A DNA stretch of 64,000 nucleotides from Kitasatospora cheerisanensis KCTC 2395 (GCF_000696185.1 NZ_KK853997.1:7503441-7567440), one strand, 5' to 3'; positions 1 through 8,753 are shown, counted from the first letter of the stretch. A program made the numbers and translations. The notes: a model not told the origin generated them from the letters alone.

Positions 1-182
1 TCCAGTACACCTGCACCGGCGGCAGCAACCAGCGCTGGATCGTGAGCGCCGCCGGCAGCGGATACACCATCGCCTCGCAGCAGAGCGGGCTGCTGGTCAC
101 CACCGCCTCCAGCAGTGACGGCGCGCTCGTCACCCAGCAGGCCGACACCGGCACCGCGCTTCAGCGCTGGACCATCGGCTGA
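1..182 (+). CDS. Ricin B-type lectin domain protein, C-terminal end only
   Basis: The reading frame is open from the left edge and stops at TGA 180-182, so only about 60 C-terminal residues are present. They contain two QxW-type motifs (NQRW near the start and LQRW just before the stop) separated by about 45 residues, the spacing of beta-trefoil ricin-B repeats. Such domains usually sit at the C-terminus of secreted actinomycete glycoside hydrolases and bind carbohydrate. The catalytic part lies outside the window, so the enzyme cannot be named. Confidence 0.7.
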   Translation, partial: QYTCTGGSNQRWIVSAAGSGYTIASQQSGLLVTTASSSDGALVTQQADTGTALQRWTIG

Positions 183-233
183 CGGAACACCACCGGCGCG
201 GCGGAGGCACCCGGCCCCGCCGCGCCGCACCGG

Positions 234-968
234 TCAGCCCGGGTGGTGGGCCGCCGCGAACGCCGCCGCGTCCCAGTGGCCGCCCAGCGACGGGGCGAGC
301 GAGGCCGCCGCCAACTCCCGGAACGCGGCCGGGGTTTCGGCCGCCGCCGCACCGGCCGGCAGCGCGCCGAGCAGCGGGGCGCCGGCGGCGGACGGCAGGT
401 CGGCCAGGTTGCAGCGGGCCGCCAGGTCCGGATCGGCGGGCCAACTGCCCACCAGCACGCCGCGCAGCGCCAGACCGCGGTGGCGCAGCGCCTCGGCGGT
501 CAGCGCGGTCGCGTTCAGGGTGCCCAGCCCGGCCGCCGCGACGAGCAGGAACTCGACCTGCACGCCCGCGAGTTCGCAGGCCGCGGCGAGATCGGCGAGC
601 GTCCGGCCCTGCTGGTCGTAGCGGACCAGCAGCCCGCCCGCGCCCTCCACCAGCACCGTCCCGAAGCGGTCCGCCAGGTCGGTGACGGCCTTCGCCACGT
701 CCTCCGGTGCGAGCGGCGGCAGCCCGGCCCGGCGGGCAGCCGTGTCGGGCGCCAACGGCTCGGGGTAGCGGGCCAGTTCGACGCCGTGCACCAGCGGCCC
801 GGCCAGCCGGGCCACCTCGTCCACGTCCCCCGGCTCGCCCGGCGCCAGCCCCGTCTGCCCCGGCTTGAGCACCGCCACCGGGTCGGTGCGGAGCGCGGCC
901 AGGGCGGCGGTGCTGACGGTCTTGCCGACCTCGGTGCCGGTGCCGGTGACGAACAGGACGGGCGACAT
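234..968 (-). CDS. bioD: Dethiobiotin synthetase BioD
   Basis: ATP-dependent synthetase that closes the ureido ring of dethiobiotin from 7,8-diaminopelargonate and CO2, the penultimate step of biotin synthesis. The 244-residue product has the characteristic N-terminal P-loop GTGTEVGKT (residues 8-16), a KPGQTG motif around residue 36 and the VEGAGGLLV motif around residue 108. Length is normal for the family. It is the last gene of a minus-strand bioB-bioA-bioD operon and starts 60 bp after the bioA stop. A convergent lectin gene ends about 50 bp away. Confidence 0.93.
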   Translation of the reverse strand: MSPVLFVTGTGTEVGKTVSTAALAALRTDPVAVLKPGQTGLAPGEPGDVDEVARLAGPLVHGVELARYPEPLAPDTAARRAGLPPLAPEDVAKAVTDLADRFGTVLVEGAGGLLVRYDQQGRTLADLAAACELAGVQVEFLLVAAAGLGTLNATALTAEALRHRGLALRGVLVGSWPADPDLAARCNLADLPSAAGAPLLGALPAGAAAAETPAAFRELAAASLAPSLGGHWDAAAFAAAHHPG

Positions 969-1028
969 GGTGCTTCCTCGGGACGACGGTGCGGTGGAGC
1001 AGCTGGAACAGGAAGGGCCGACGGCGGG

Positions 1029-2339
1029 TCAGCCGCCGTGCGCCGCGTGCGAGGCGGCGGCCGCGGCGGCGACGGCGCGGCCGATCGCAGCCACGTCCGG
1101 ATCGCCGGTGACGAACGGCGGCATGGTGTAGATCAGGTCGCGGAACGGCCGCAGCCAGACGCCCTGTTCGGCCGCGGCGGCGGTCGCGGCCGCCATGTCG
1201 ACCGGCGCGTCCAACTGCACCACGCCGATCGCGCCGAGCACCCGGACGTCCCGCACGCCCGGTTGCCCGGTGCACGGGGCGAGCGCGTCGCGGAGCGCCG
1301 CCTCGATGCGCTTGACCTCGGTGCGCCAGTCCTGACGCAGCAGCAGGTCGATCGAGGCGTTGGCGGCCGCAGCGGCCAGCGGGTTGCCCATGAAGGTGGG
1401 GCCGTGGGCCAGCACCGGGACCTCGCCGCGCGAGATGCCCTCGGCGACCCTGCTGGTGCACAGGGTGGCGGCCAGCGTCAGGTAGCCGCCGGTCAGCGCC
1501 TTCCCGAGGCACATCACGTCCGGCGAGACGCCCGCGTGGTCGGCGGCGAACAGCTCGCCGGTGCGGCCGAAGCCGGTGGCGATCTCGTCGAAGACCAGCA
1601 GCACGTCGTGCGCGTCGCACAGCTCGCGCAGCGCGGTCAGGTAGGCGGGGGAGTGGAAGCGCATGCCGCCCGCGCCCTGCACCACCGGCTCGACGATCAC
1701 CGCGGCCAGCTCGCCGGCATGACGGCCGATCAGCTCGGCCAGGTGCGCCAGGTACGCCGGGTCGGCAGGCGCGTCGTACCCGGAGGGCGGCTCCTCGGCG
1801 AACAGCTGACGGGGCAGCACCCCGCCCCACAGGTGGTGCATCCCGCCCTCGGGGTCGCACACCGACATGGGGTGGAAGGTGTCGCCGTGGTAGCCGCCGC
1901 GCCAGGTCAGCACCCGGTGCTTCTCCGGCCGGCCCAGCGACTGCCAGTACTGCAGGCACATCTTCAGCGCGACCTCGACCGCCACCGAACCGGAGTCGGC
2001 GAGGAACACGTGCTGCAACGGATCCGGCGTCAACTCCACCAGCTTGGCGGCGAGTTCGACCGCCGGACGGTGCGTCAGCCCGCCGAACATGACGTGGCTC
2101 ATCCGCCCCAGCTGGTCGCGGACGGCGGCATCCAGCTCCGGGTGCCGGTAGCCGTGGATGGCCGCCCACCAGGAGGACATGCCGTCGATCAGCTCGTGGT
2201 GCCCGCCGACCGGCTGGGCCAGCCGCAGGCGCACGCCCGCGGCCGACTCCACCACGAACGGCCGGACCGTCCCCGGCATCGGACCGTACGGGTGCCAGAC
2301 GTGCGCCCGATCCAGGTCGAGCAACTGCGCGGCGTCCAT
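1029..2339 (-). CDS. bioA: Adenosylmethionine-8-amino-7-oxononanoate aminotransferase BioA
   Basis: PLP-dependent class III aminotransferase (436 residues) that converts KAPA to DAPA with S-adenosylmethionine as amino donor. The N-terminus carries the WHPYGPM motif of BioA; the PLP region has DEIATGFGRTG, and the Schiff-base lysine is in CLGKALTGG. I chose the ATG at 2337-2339 because it overlaps the bioB stop by one base (TGATG) and gives the usual BioA N-terminus; a longer in-frame start further upstream would lie inside bioB. Translational coupling to bioB is likely. Confidence 0.93.
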   Translation of the reverse strand: MDAAQLLDLDRAHVWHPYGPMPGTVRPFVVESAAGVRLRLAQPVGGHHELIDGMSSWWAAIHGYRHPELDAAVRDQLGRMSHVMFGGLTHRPAVELAAKLVELTPDPLQHVFLADSGSVAVEVALKMCLQYWQSLGRPEKHRVLTWRGGYHGDTFHPMSVCDPEGGMHHLWGGVLPRQLFAEEPPSGYDAPADPAYLAHLAELIGRHAGELAAVIVEPVVQGAGGMRFHSPAYLTALRELCDAHDVLLVFDEIATGFGRTGELFAADHAGVSPDVMCLGKALTGGYLTLAATLCTSRVAEGISRGEVPVLAHGPTFMGNPLAAAAANASIDLLLRQDWRTEVKRIEAALRDALAPCTGQPGVRDVRVLGAIGVVQLDAPVDMAAATAAAAEQGVWLRPFRDLIYTMPPFVTGDPDVAAIGRAVAAAAAASHAAHGG

Positions 2340-3565
2340 CAGGCGTTCGGCGCCAGCTCGGTGCCCGCGCCGCGGCGGCGGACCCGCACCAGGTCGGTGC
2401 GCGCCTCGTCGCTTTCGCCGGCCGCGGCCTCTGCTTCGACGTCGGCCCCGGTCGCGGAGTGGCCGCCGCACGGGCCGCAGGCGCCCGTCCCGCAGGCGTC
2501 CGCCGCGTCCTCGCCGTGGCCGCCGCAGGCCGAGGCGCCGCCGCAGCCGCCGGCCGCGGTGACCCGGTGCCGGGGCAGGGTGGTCTGCTCGGCGCCCTCA
2601 ACCTCGAAGCCCGCGTCCTTGATCATGTCGAGGTCGGCCTGACCGGCCTGGCCCTCGCTGGTCAGGTAGTCGCCGAGGAAGATCGAGTTGGCGATGTGCA
2701 GGCCCAGCGGCTGCATGGAGCGCAGGTGCACCTCGCGGCCGCCCGCGATCCGGACCTCGATGTCGGGGCAGACGAACCGGACCATCGCCAGGATCCGCAG
2801 GCAGCGCTGCGGCGTCAGGTTCCACTCCTCGGCGAGCGGGGTGCCCTCGAACGGGATCAGGAAGTTGACCGGCACCGAGTCCGGGTCCAGCTCGCGCAGC
2901 GCGAACACCACGTCGACCAGGTCCGCGTCGCTCTCGCCCATGCCCGCGATCAGGCCCGAGCAGGCCGACAGGCCCGCGCCGTGCGCCTTGGCCACGGTGT
3001 CCACCCGGTCCGCGTAGGTGTGGGTGGTGGTGATGTCGCCGTAGGTGCTCTCGGAGGTGTTCAGGTTGTGGTTGTAGGCGTCCGCGCCGGCCGCCTTCAG
3101 GCGCTCGGCCTGATTGTCCGACAGCAGGCCCAGGCAGGCGCACACCTCGACCTGCTCGTCCGCGTCCTTGATCGCCGCGATGGTGTCCGCGACGCGGTCG
3201 ATGTCCCGGTCCGTCGGCCCGCGCCCGCTGGCGACCAGGCAGACCCGCTTCGCGCCGCCGGCCACACCGGCGGCCGCCGCCTCGGCGGCCTGCTCCGGCT
3301 TCAGCCAGGTGTACTTGAGGATCTCGGCCTTGGACCCGAGGCGCTGCGAGCAGTACGAGCAGTCCTCCGGGCAGAGGCCGCTCTTCAGGTTCACCAGGTA
3401 GTTGAGCTTCACCCGGCGCCCGAACCACTGCCGGCGCACCCGCCCGGCCGCCGCGACCACGTCCAGCAGCTCGTCATCCGTGGTGGCCAGTACGGCCAGC
3501 GCCTCCTCGCGGGTGGGCAGTTCCCGGCGAAGGCCCTTGTCGGTCAGCGTGTCGAGGAGATCCAT
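2339..3565 (-). CDS. bioB: Biotin synthase BioB with Cys-rich C-terminal tail
   Basis: Radical-SAM enzyme inserting sulfur into dethiobiotin. It has 408 residues; the SAM-cluster motif C-x3-C-x2-C is at C65, C69 and C72, after the VKLNYLVNLKSG segment. The catalytic core ends near residue 335. It is followed by an extension of about 70 residues with five cysteines in a Gly/Ala-rich stretch (GCGG, ACGG, then three more) and an acidic tail. Start ATG 3563-3565 was preferred over a longer upstream frame because the conserved N-terminus begins here. First gene of the bioBAD operon; bioF is not adjacent. A Crp-like site lies about 70-80 bp upstream. Confidence 0.93.
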   Translation of the reverse strand: MDLLDTLTDKGLRRELPTREEALAVLATTDDELLDVVAAAGRVRRQWFGRRVKLNYLVNLKSGLCPEDCSYCSQRLGSKAEILKYTWLKPEQAAEAAAAGVAGGAKRVCLVASGRGPTDRDIDRVADTIAAIKDADEQVEVCACLGLLSDNQAERLKAAGADAYNHNLNTSESTYGDITTTHTYADRVDTVAKAHGAGLSACSGLIAGMGESDADLVDVVFALRELDPDSVPVNFLIPFEGTPLAEEWNLTPQRCLRILAMVRFVCPDIEVRIAGGREVHLRSMQPLGLHIANSIFLGDYLTSEGQAGQADLDMIKDAGFEVEGAEQTTLPRHRVTAAGGCGGASACGGHGEDAADACGTGACGPCGGHSATGADVEAEAAAGESDEARTDLVRVRRRGAGTELAPNA

Positions 3566-3634
3566 GGGCTCGATCCTGCCCGGGCGGCCCCGCAGTCCGC
3601 CAGAGGGAACACGCCAGAAGATCGCCCGGAGCGT

Positions 3635-3648
3635 GTGCGAGTAGTCAC
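3635..3648. promoter_or_regulatory. Crp-like site upstream of bioB
   Basis: GTG-CGAGTA-GTCAC exactly fits the GTG(N6)GNCAC consensus reported for the Streptomyces cAMP receptor protein, within an outer TGTG...CACA palindrome. It lies about 70 bp upstream of the bioB ATG, a normal promoter distance. Binding is inferred from the motif only, and such a short motif can occur by chance. Confidence 0.35.
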
Positions 3649-3709
3649 AACCCGCCGTGACCTGGCGCTTTACACACCATCGGACGGGATGCGGAGTCCG
3701 TTCGGCAGC

Positions 3710-3727
3710 TGTGAGACATTCCTCACA
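3710..3727. promoter_or_regulatory. Perfect inverted repeat TGTGAG-N6-CTCACA
   Basis: Six-base arms are perfectly complementary around a 6-nt spacer, in an A+T-richer patch between bioB and the GNAT gene, both on the minus strand. It could be an operator for the biotin operon or a weak hairpin downstream of the GNAT gene. There is no U-tract, so I favour an operator. Confidence 0.35.
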
Positions 3728-3827
3728 CAATGTGACGACGGGTCAGCGGGGCGCTGCCGCGGCGGGGGTCGGCGGCGGTCCCGCGTGCCCGAGCACGGCG
3801 CACGGCGGAGGGAGCACGGAGCACGGC

Positions 3828-4322
3828 TCAGGGTCGGAGCCCGCGCCGGTACCAGGTGCCCGAAGCGCCGCCGAGATCGGCCGGACCCGCCGGGCCGACC
3901 GGGGTGAACCCGGCCTTGGCCAGCACCCGTTGGGAGGCGAGGTTCGCGTGCGTGGTCGCCGCCCGCAGCGTGTGCAGGCCGTACCGGGCCGCCGCGATCC
4001 GGCACAGCTCCAGGACGGCCCCGGTGGCCACGCCGCGGCCGGCCGCCCGCTCGGCGACCCGGTAGCCGAGAGTGGCTCCACCGTCCGCCAGGTCGTACAG
4101 GTTGAACCTGCCGAGGACCGCGCCATCCTCGGCGACCAGCAGGTGGAAGACGCAGACGCCGGCCTCCTGTTCCGCCAGCAGGGCCTGGTGCCGCTCGGCG
4201 AAGCGGTCGAAGTAGGCGTCGCCGCGGTCGGGGACCGAAGCGGCGAAGTACGCGCGGTTCGCCGCCTCGAAGGCCAGCACCGCCGGGGCGTGGTCGGCGC
4301 GCAGCCGCTGCAACTCGGTCAT
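3828..4322 (-). CDS. GNAT-family N-acetyltransferase (RimJ-like)
   Basis: Predicted acetyl-CoA-dependent acetyltransferase of 164 residues. The acetyl-CoA-binding core is visible: a beta-strand segment VLGRFNLYDL, then GYRVAERAAGRGVATGAV (the R/Q-x-x-G-x-G/A loop, residues about 94-111), and a C-terminal ANLASQRVLAKAGF segment typical of RimJ/RimL-type enzymes. The substrate is unknown. The gene lies upstream of bioB with a 260-bp gap containing two inverted repeats, so it is probably a separate transcription unit. Confidence 0.85.
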   Translation of the reverse strand: MTELQRLRADHAPAVLAFEAANRAYFAASVPDRGDAYFDRFAERHQALLAEQEAGVCVFHLLVAEDGAVLGRFNLYDLADGGATLGYRVAERAAGRGVATGAVLELCRIAAARYGLHTLRAATTHANLASQRVLAKAGFTPVGPAGPADLGGASGTWYRRGLRP

Positions 4323-4437
4323 CCGCCCGACAGTACCGAGCCGGTGGGGCCGGCCCCATCCGATTTTTCGCGGGCAGCGGGCAGTGAGCAGTGAGCGGTG
4401 GGCGGTGGCAGCGGGCGGCGCTCGGGCCTGCGGGGCG

Positions 4438-5250
4438 CTACGGCTTGCGGGCCAGCGCGCAGGAGATCATCTGCTCCCACACCGTCGGCTCGCGCCGCGG
4501 CGAGCCGGTCGGGGCGGACACCGTCTCCGGGCGCCACGCGGAGCAGCTCACCAGGCCGGGTTCGAGGAGTTCGAGACCGCCGAACAGGTCCAGGATCTCC
4601 CGGTCGGTGCGCCAGCGGCCGCGGCCGAGGCTGCCCTGCAACTTCCGCTCCGCCAGCCGGCATTCCTCGTTCCCGCCGGACCGGAAGTGCGAGAGGTAGA
4701 GCTGACTGCCCGACGGCACCCGCTCCGTCCACCAGCGGACCAGCTCGGCGGGTCGCTCGGCGTCGTCGAGGTGGTGCAGGACGGCGCTGAACACCAGGCC
4801 CACCGGCTGGTCGAAGTCGATCAGGTCCGCCACCTCGGGGCGGCGCCGGATCTCCGCGGGCTCGCGCAGGTCCGCCAGGACCACCGAGCTGCGCCCGTCG
4901 GCGGCCAACAGGGCGCGCCCGTGGGCGAGTACGGTCGGGTCGTTGTCGACGTACACCACGCGCGCGTCGGGACGGTGCCGGCGGGCGACCTGGTGCACGT
5001 TGTCGGCGGTCGGCAGTCCGCTGCCCAGGTCGAGGAACTGGCGGATGCCGGTGGTCGCCATCGCCGCCACGGCCCGGATCAGGGCCCGGCGGTTCTCGAC
5101 CGGGACGGCCACCGAACCGGGCAGCTCCCGGAGGAAGTAGTCCCCGATCTCGCGGTCGACCGGGTAGTTGTCGTGCCCGCCGAGCAGATAGTCGTAAATT
5201 CGGGCGACGCTCGGCTTCGAGCGGTCCACTGCCGGAGTGTCATCCGCCAT
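4438..5250 (-). CDS. SAM-dependent methyltransferase, SAV_2177/DUF574 family
   Basis: 270-residue protein with the actinomycete-specific N-terminal signature PSVARIYDYLLGGHDNYPVDRE and a SAM-binding motif I, FLDLGSGLPT (about residue 72), followed by VVYVDNDP. The family is very numerous in Streptomycetaceae; substrates are mostly unknown, and several members are probable regulators or morphogenesis-linked enzymes. The start is an ATG with an AGGGG ribosome-binding site just upstream. The neighbours give no pathway clue. Confidence 0.85.
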   Translation of the reverse strand: MADDTPAVDRSKPSVARIYDYLLGGHDNYPVDREIGDYFLRELPGSVAVPVENRRALIRAVAAMATTGIRQFLDLGSGLPTADNVHQVARRHRPDARVVYVDNDPTVLAHGRALLAADGRSSVVLADLREPAEIRRRPEVADLIDFDQPVGLVFSAVLHHLDDAERPAELVRWWTERVPSGSQLYLSHFRSGGNEECRLAERKLQGSLGRGRWRTDREILDLFGGLELLEPGLVSCSAWRPETVSAPTGSPRREPTVWEQMISCALARKP

Positions 5251-5349
5251 CGAACCAACCCCTGTCTTCCGGATTGCCGACGGACCGATGGTAGGAGCGG
5301 AACCGGCCGGCGGAGAAGGTGAATCGCCGTGCGCGACCGATTCCTTCGG

Positions 5350-5895
5350 TCAACCGCAGTCGCACGGGCCGGATTCGACCGAGCCCACCCGTTCCATCCG
5401 CCGGACCTCCCTCCGTGCCGCCTCCAGGTGGCCGAGGTCCAGGGCCATCGCGGCCCGCCCGGCGACGTAGAAGACGTCCTCGCGGACCCGCGGGTCCAGG
5501 TGCCGCCGGCGGCACAGCGCCAGGAACCGCACCTCCAGGCTGAGTTCGACGCACGCCAGTTCGTCGTGGAGGACCACGGGGAGCACGGCCCGCCGCAGGT
5601 CCTTGGCGTAGTCGCGGGTCTGCCGGTCGGCCTCGTCGGGCCGGGCCTCGGCGGGGCGGTACGGGTGGTCGGCCCAGTCCTCCTCGGCCCAGTGGACGAG
5701 CTCGTCCAGGCACTGCGCGGCGACGTCGAGTTCCGGGGGCGAGGCCGCGAGCGCGGCTTCGGCCTCGGCGGTCAGCAGGGCGAGCCGGCGCCGCGCGTCC
5801 TCGTCCCCCGCCACGCACACGGCGACGAAGCCCGCCAGCACGTCGAGCCGCTGGGACACCTCCGCGCGCTGCCAGATCTCGTGGAGTTCCGTCAT
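5350..5895 (-). CDS. Hypothetical helical protein
   Basis: 181 residues, rich in Ala, Glu, Arg and Leu, with predicted amphipathic helices throughout and no signal peptide or membrane segment. Trp residues in WAEEDWADHPYRP (about residue 70) and a Cys pair at the extreme C-terminus (CDCG) are the only distinctive features. I do not recognise the family. It follows the DUF574 gene head-to-tail on the minus strand with a gap of about 100 bp. Confidence 0.6.
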   Translation of the reverse strand: MTELHEIWQRAEVSQRLDVLAGFVAVCVAGDEDARRRLALLTAEAEAALAASPPELDVAAQCLDELVHWAEEDWADHPYRPAEARPDEADRQTRDYAKDLRRAVLPVVLHDELACVELSLEVRFLALCRRRHLDPRVREDVFYVAGRAAMALDLGHLEAARREVRRMERVGSVESGPCDCG

Positions 5896-6074
5896 TCACC
5901 GTTCCCGTTCGCCGGCCGTTCCTCCGGGCACCCTACGACGCGTCCCCGCCGGTGGGTCCAGCGGTTATTCGCGGGCCCGGAAAGCCGGTCCCGGGCGAAT
6001 TCCGTGGCGAAAGGTGGCAGACGGATCGCGCGGTCGCGGGTACGGTCGGAGACATCGGGACGGGAGGGCAGCAC

Positions 6075-6338
6075 ATGACCGCCATGGCGGAGTCCGGCAC
6101 CCTGCGGGTGCCGCGGAGCATCAACGGCATCGAGCATGCGCTCACTTACGACGAGCGCGCCCGCTTCTACGCCGAACTCGGGCCGCTGGAGGACCCGTTG
6201 GACCGGGAGGCGGTGATCACCTCCTGGTGGCTGCGGGCGATGTCCGCCGCGTACGGCAGCGACCGGTCCGGGTACCGGGCGGCCGTCGGGCAGGTGCTCG
6301 CCACGGGCCGGGGGCCGCAGGCCGGGGCGGTCGCGTGA
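6075..6338 (+). CDS. Small protein, first of an overlapping pair (possible antitoxin-like)
   Basis: 87 residues from ATG 6075, preceded by GGGAGG at good distance. It is a helical, acidic protein with the segment YDERARFYAEL and a conserved-looking SWW around residue 50. Its stop TGA 6336-6338 overlaps the GTG start of the next gene (GTGA), so the two are translationally coupled. The size, order and coupling resemble DUF6247-type/antitoxin-toxin pairs, but I see no diagnostic motif; function remains inferred. Confidence 0.55.
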   Translation: MTAMAESGTLRVPRSINGIEHALTYDERARFYAELGPLEDPLDREAVITSWWLRAMSAAYGSDRSGYRAAVGQVLATGRGPQAGAVA

Positions 6339-6595
6339 AGGGCTGGCGGGTCTGGTTGCAGGAGCAGCCCGCCCAGACGATGGTCGAAATCTCCAAGGCG
6401 GACGACCTGCTCTTCGCGCTCGTCACGGCGGTGCTGGTGACGCTCGACGACCGGGCCGGCTCCGCCGTCGACGAGTGGGGCGAACTGCGCAGCGCGGTGC
6501 TCGCCCCCTCCGTCACGGCCGAACTGTTCGTCAACCCGGACGAGCGGACCATCGACGTCCTGCGCCTGGTGTGGATCCCGGGCCTCGGCGACTGA
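6335..6595 (+). CDS. Small protein, second of an overlapping pair (possible toxin-like)
   Basis: 86 residues from GTG 6335, which overlaps the preceding stop by 4 nt. The protein has an N-terminal helix region with an acidic middle and ends in two beta-strand-like segments (TAELFVNPDERT and VLRLVWIPG), an arrangement compatible with small ParE/RelE-fold proteins. No catalytic signature can be assigned. It is probably co-translated with the upstream gene as one functional unit. Confidence 0.5.
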   Translation: MKGWRVWLQEQPAQTMVEISKADDLLFALVTAVLVTLDDRAGSAVDEWGELRSAVLAPSVTAELFVNPDERTIDVLRLVWIPGLGD

Positions 6596-6606
6596 GCGGG
6601 CGGCCG

Positions 6607-6660
6607 GTGCGGCGGCTGCCGGCCGTGCGAGGGCTGCTGGCGGTGCGAGGGCTGCCGGCG
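6607..6660 (+). repeat. 18-bp tandem repeat, three copies
   Basis: Three head-to-tail 18-bp units (6607-6624, 6625-6642, 6643-6660) of the form GTGCGAGGGCTGCYGGCG; the first copy has a few substitutions and a partial fourth follows. The array lies in the 207-bp gap between two plus-strand genes and is not in an accepted coding frame. Confidence 0.8.
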
Positions 6661-6802
6661 GTGCGCTGCCGCCTGGAAGTTGGACATACCGTGCCATCTG
6701 CTGACAAGCCGAATGGCCGTCGTGCGCAGGCCGTGCGGGGATGCTTCCGGTGCGTCCGACCCGAGGGTGGGATTGTGGGATGAGCTGCTTAGAATCTGCG
6801 CC

Positions 6803-7540
6803 ATGACCATCCAGGGGGATGCGCCCGTGGGCGCCGACGCGGACCTGCCGGTGGCCAGGCATCGGGCCGTCGGTGAGCGGCGGCGCCTGGCCTTCCTGTG
6901 GAGCGTCGTCGGGGTGCTCGCCGCCGGTGGCGTGTGGGTGGTCTCCACCCCCCACCCGGGCGACGTCCTGCCCGGGCTCGGCCCCACCAGCACCCAGCCG
7001 GCAGCCGCCGCCGCGCCCGCCGGGCAGGCCGCCCAGCCGCTGACGGAGGCTCAGTCCTTCAACGCGGAGCGGTACTTCCCCGGCCAGCGCGCCTACGAGT
7101 CCGACCTGTACAAGGCCCGCCGCACGGCCGCCCGCGACGGCGCCGACTGCAAGGCCGTCCAGAACGACAAGACCCGCAACGTGCTGGAGAAGCTCGACTG
7201 CCAGGGCTGGCTCGGCATCGCGCTCACCCGCAACGACCAGCCCGTGATCACCAGCATCACCGTGCTGCGGTTCACCGACCCGGCCGCCGCCGCCCGCGCC
7301 GTGCAGGCCGTCCGCGAGCACGCCGCCGACTTCGAATTCACCTTCCCCGACGGGCTGGTCGCCCCCGCGGCGGGCGTGAAGCCGATGGCCGCCGTCCGGG
7401 TCGACCTGGTCGGCCACTACCTCACCCTCACCGTCTCCCGCTACGCCGACCAGCGCGCCGGCGACAGGCCGGACGAGACGCTGAGCGCCAGCACCAGGTC
7501 CGCCGCCGCCGTGGCCGGCCAGCCGTTCATGTGGATGTAG
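6803..7540 (+). CDS. Single-pass membrane-anchored protein of unknown function
   Basis: 245 residues from ATG 6803. A short cytoplasmic N-terminus is followed by one hydrophobic segment (about residues 29-48), a Pro/Ala-rich linker and an exported domain of about 170 residues containing a Cys pair (DGADCKAV and LDCQGW) that could form a disulfide. The domain has alternating strand/helix segments (CQGWLGIALTRN, ITSITVLRFTDPAAA), as in actinomycete proteins annotated only as hypothetical. It converges with the frameshifted MFS gene, overlapping its end by 14 bp. Confidence 0.65.
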   Translation: MTIQGDAPVGADADLPVARHRAVGERRRLAFLWSVVGVLAAGGVWVVSTPHPGDVLPGLGPTSTQPAAAAAPAGQAAQPLTEAQSFNAERYFPGQRAYESDLYKARRTAARDGADCKAVQNDKTRNVLEKLDCQGWLGIALTRNDQPVITSITVLRFTDPAAAARAVQAVREHAADFEFTFPDGLVAPAAGVKPMAAVRVDLVGHYLTLTVSRYADQRAGDRPDETLSASTRSAAAVAGQPFMWM

Positions 7541-8736
7541 GCCCCGCCCCGGCCGTCCCCCGCAGCAGCACCGCCGCGCCGCCGGCCAGCAGCGCCGCCA
7601 GCGCGAACACCGCCGCCGCGCCCGCGGGCAGCGCCAGCCCGCCCAGGACGGTGCCCGCGCCGATCCCCAGGTAGATCGCCGAGGCGTTCAACGACACCAC
7701 CAGCGGGGCCTGTTCGGCCGCCGCCGCCAGCAGCCGGTGCTGCTGCGCCGGGGTCTGGCACCAACTGCTCGCCCCCCACAGGAACACCAGCACCCCCACG
7801 GCCGGGACGGCCGCCCACCGGCCCGCCGCGAGCGCGGCCAGCACCGCGAACGCCACCGCCATCGCCGCGTAACCCGCCGTCAGCACCCGCACCGGGCCCA
7901 CCCGGTCGGTCCACCGCCCCGACAGCAGGTTGCCCGCCACCGCACCCGCCCCGTACAGCACCAGCGCGACCGGCACCGCGACCCGGCCCGAGACGCCGAC
8001 CGCCGCCAGCACCGGCACGCTGTACGAGTACGGCACGTAGCAGGCCGCCATCCCGAGCACCGTCAGCGGCAGCACCCGGAGCACCCCCGGGCGGCGCAGG
8101 GCGGCCAGCCGGGTGCGGAGCGGAACCGGTGCCGCGCCCGGGAGTTGAGGCAGCGTCAGGCGCACGCCGAGGGCTCCCAGCGCGGACAGCGCGGCGACCG
8201 CGCCCAGCGCCGTCCGCCACCCGAGGCCGGCGGCGGCCACCCGGCCGAGCGGCACCCCGAGCGCGGTGGCGACCGTCAGCCCGCCGATCACCACCGCGAG
8301 CGCCCGGCCGCGCGACTCGGCCCGCACCAGCGCCGCGGCCGTCGCCCCGCGGTGGGGGTGAACGCCGCCGCCCCGAGCGCCGCGAGCACCCGCCCGACCA
8401 GCAGCACGGCGTACGTCGGGGCCAGCGCGGACAGCGCGTTCGCGGCGGTGAGCAGCACCAGCGCCGCCACCAGCAGGGTGCGGCGCGGCAGTCGGGCGGT
8501 GGCGACGGCCAGCAGCGGCGAGGCGAGCGCGTACACGCCGGCGAACAGGCTGACGGACTGACCGGCGGTGGCCGTCGACACGTGCAGCGCCCCCGCCATC
8601 GCGGGCAGGAAGCCGGCGGTGACGAACGCGTCGGTGCCGACGGCGAAGGTGCCGAGGCGAGGACGGCGGCGGGGCGGAGGGTGTCCTGCGGCGGTGAAGT
8701 CGTGGGTGGGGGAGTGGCGTTGACGGTGCTGGTCAT
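7527..8736 (-). CDS. MFS transporter (DHA1-like), two single-base frameshifts as read
   Basis: Drug/metabolite efflux-type major facilitator of about 400 residues. The reading frame must shift twice: near 8655 (giving VLALGTFAVGTDAFV in TM1) and near 8345 (joining AALGAAAFTPTA to ALVRAESRGRALAVV). Each shift is repaired by one extra base in a G/C run, and everything around it reads as an intact 12-TM transporter with the RxESRGRA loop motif. Start ATG 8734-8736 has a GGAGAG ribosome-binding site. An operator shared with the upstream Rrf2 gene lies just before it. Substrate unknown. Confidence 0.75.
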
Positions 8737-8753
8737 GGCTCTCCAGGGCTACT

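Noticed and set aside
243..2642. Long plus-strand open frame antisense to the biotin operon
   Set aside because: High G+C content produces long open frames opposite real genes; this one is rich in Arg, Gly and Gln and matches no family, while bioD, bioA and bioB are clear on the other strand.
6607..6660. CRISPR-like repeat array
   Set aside because: The 18-bp units are directly adjacent with no spacers, so it is a simple tandem repeat.
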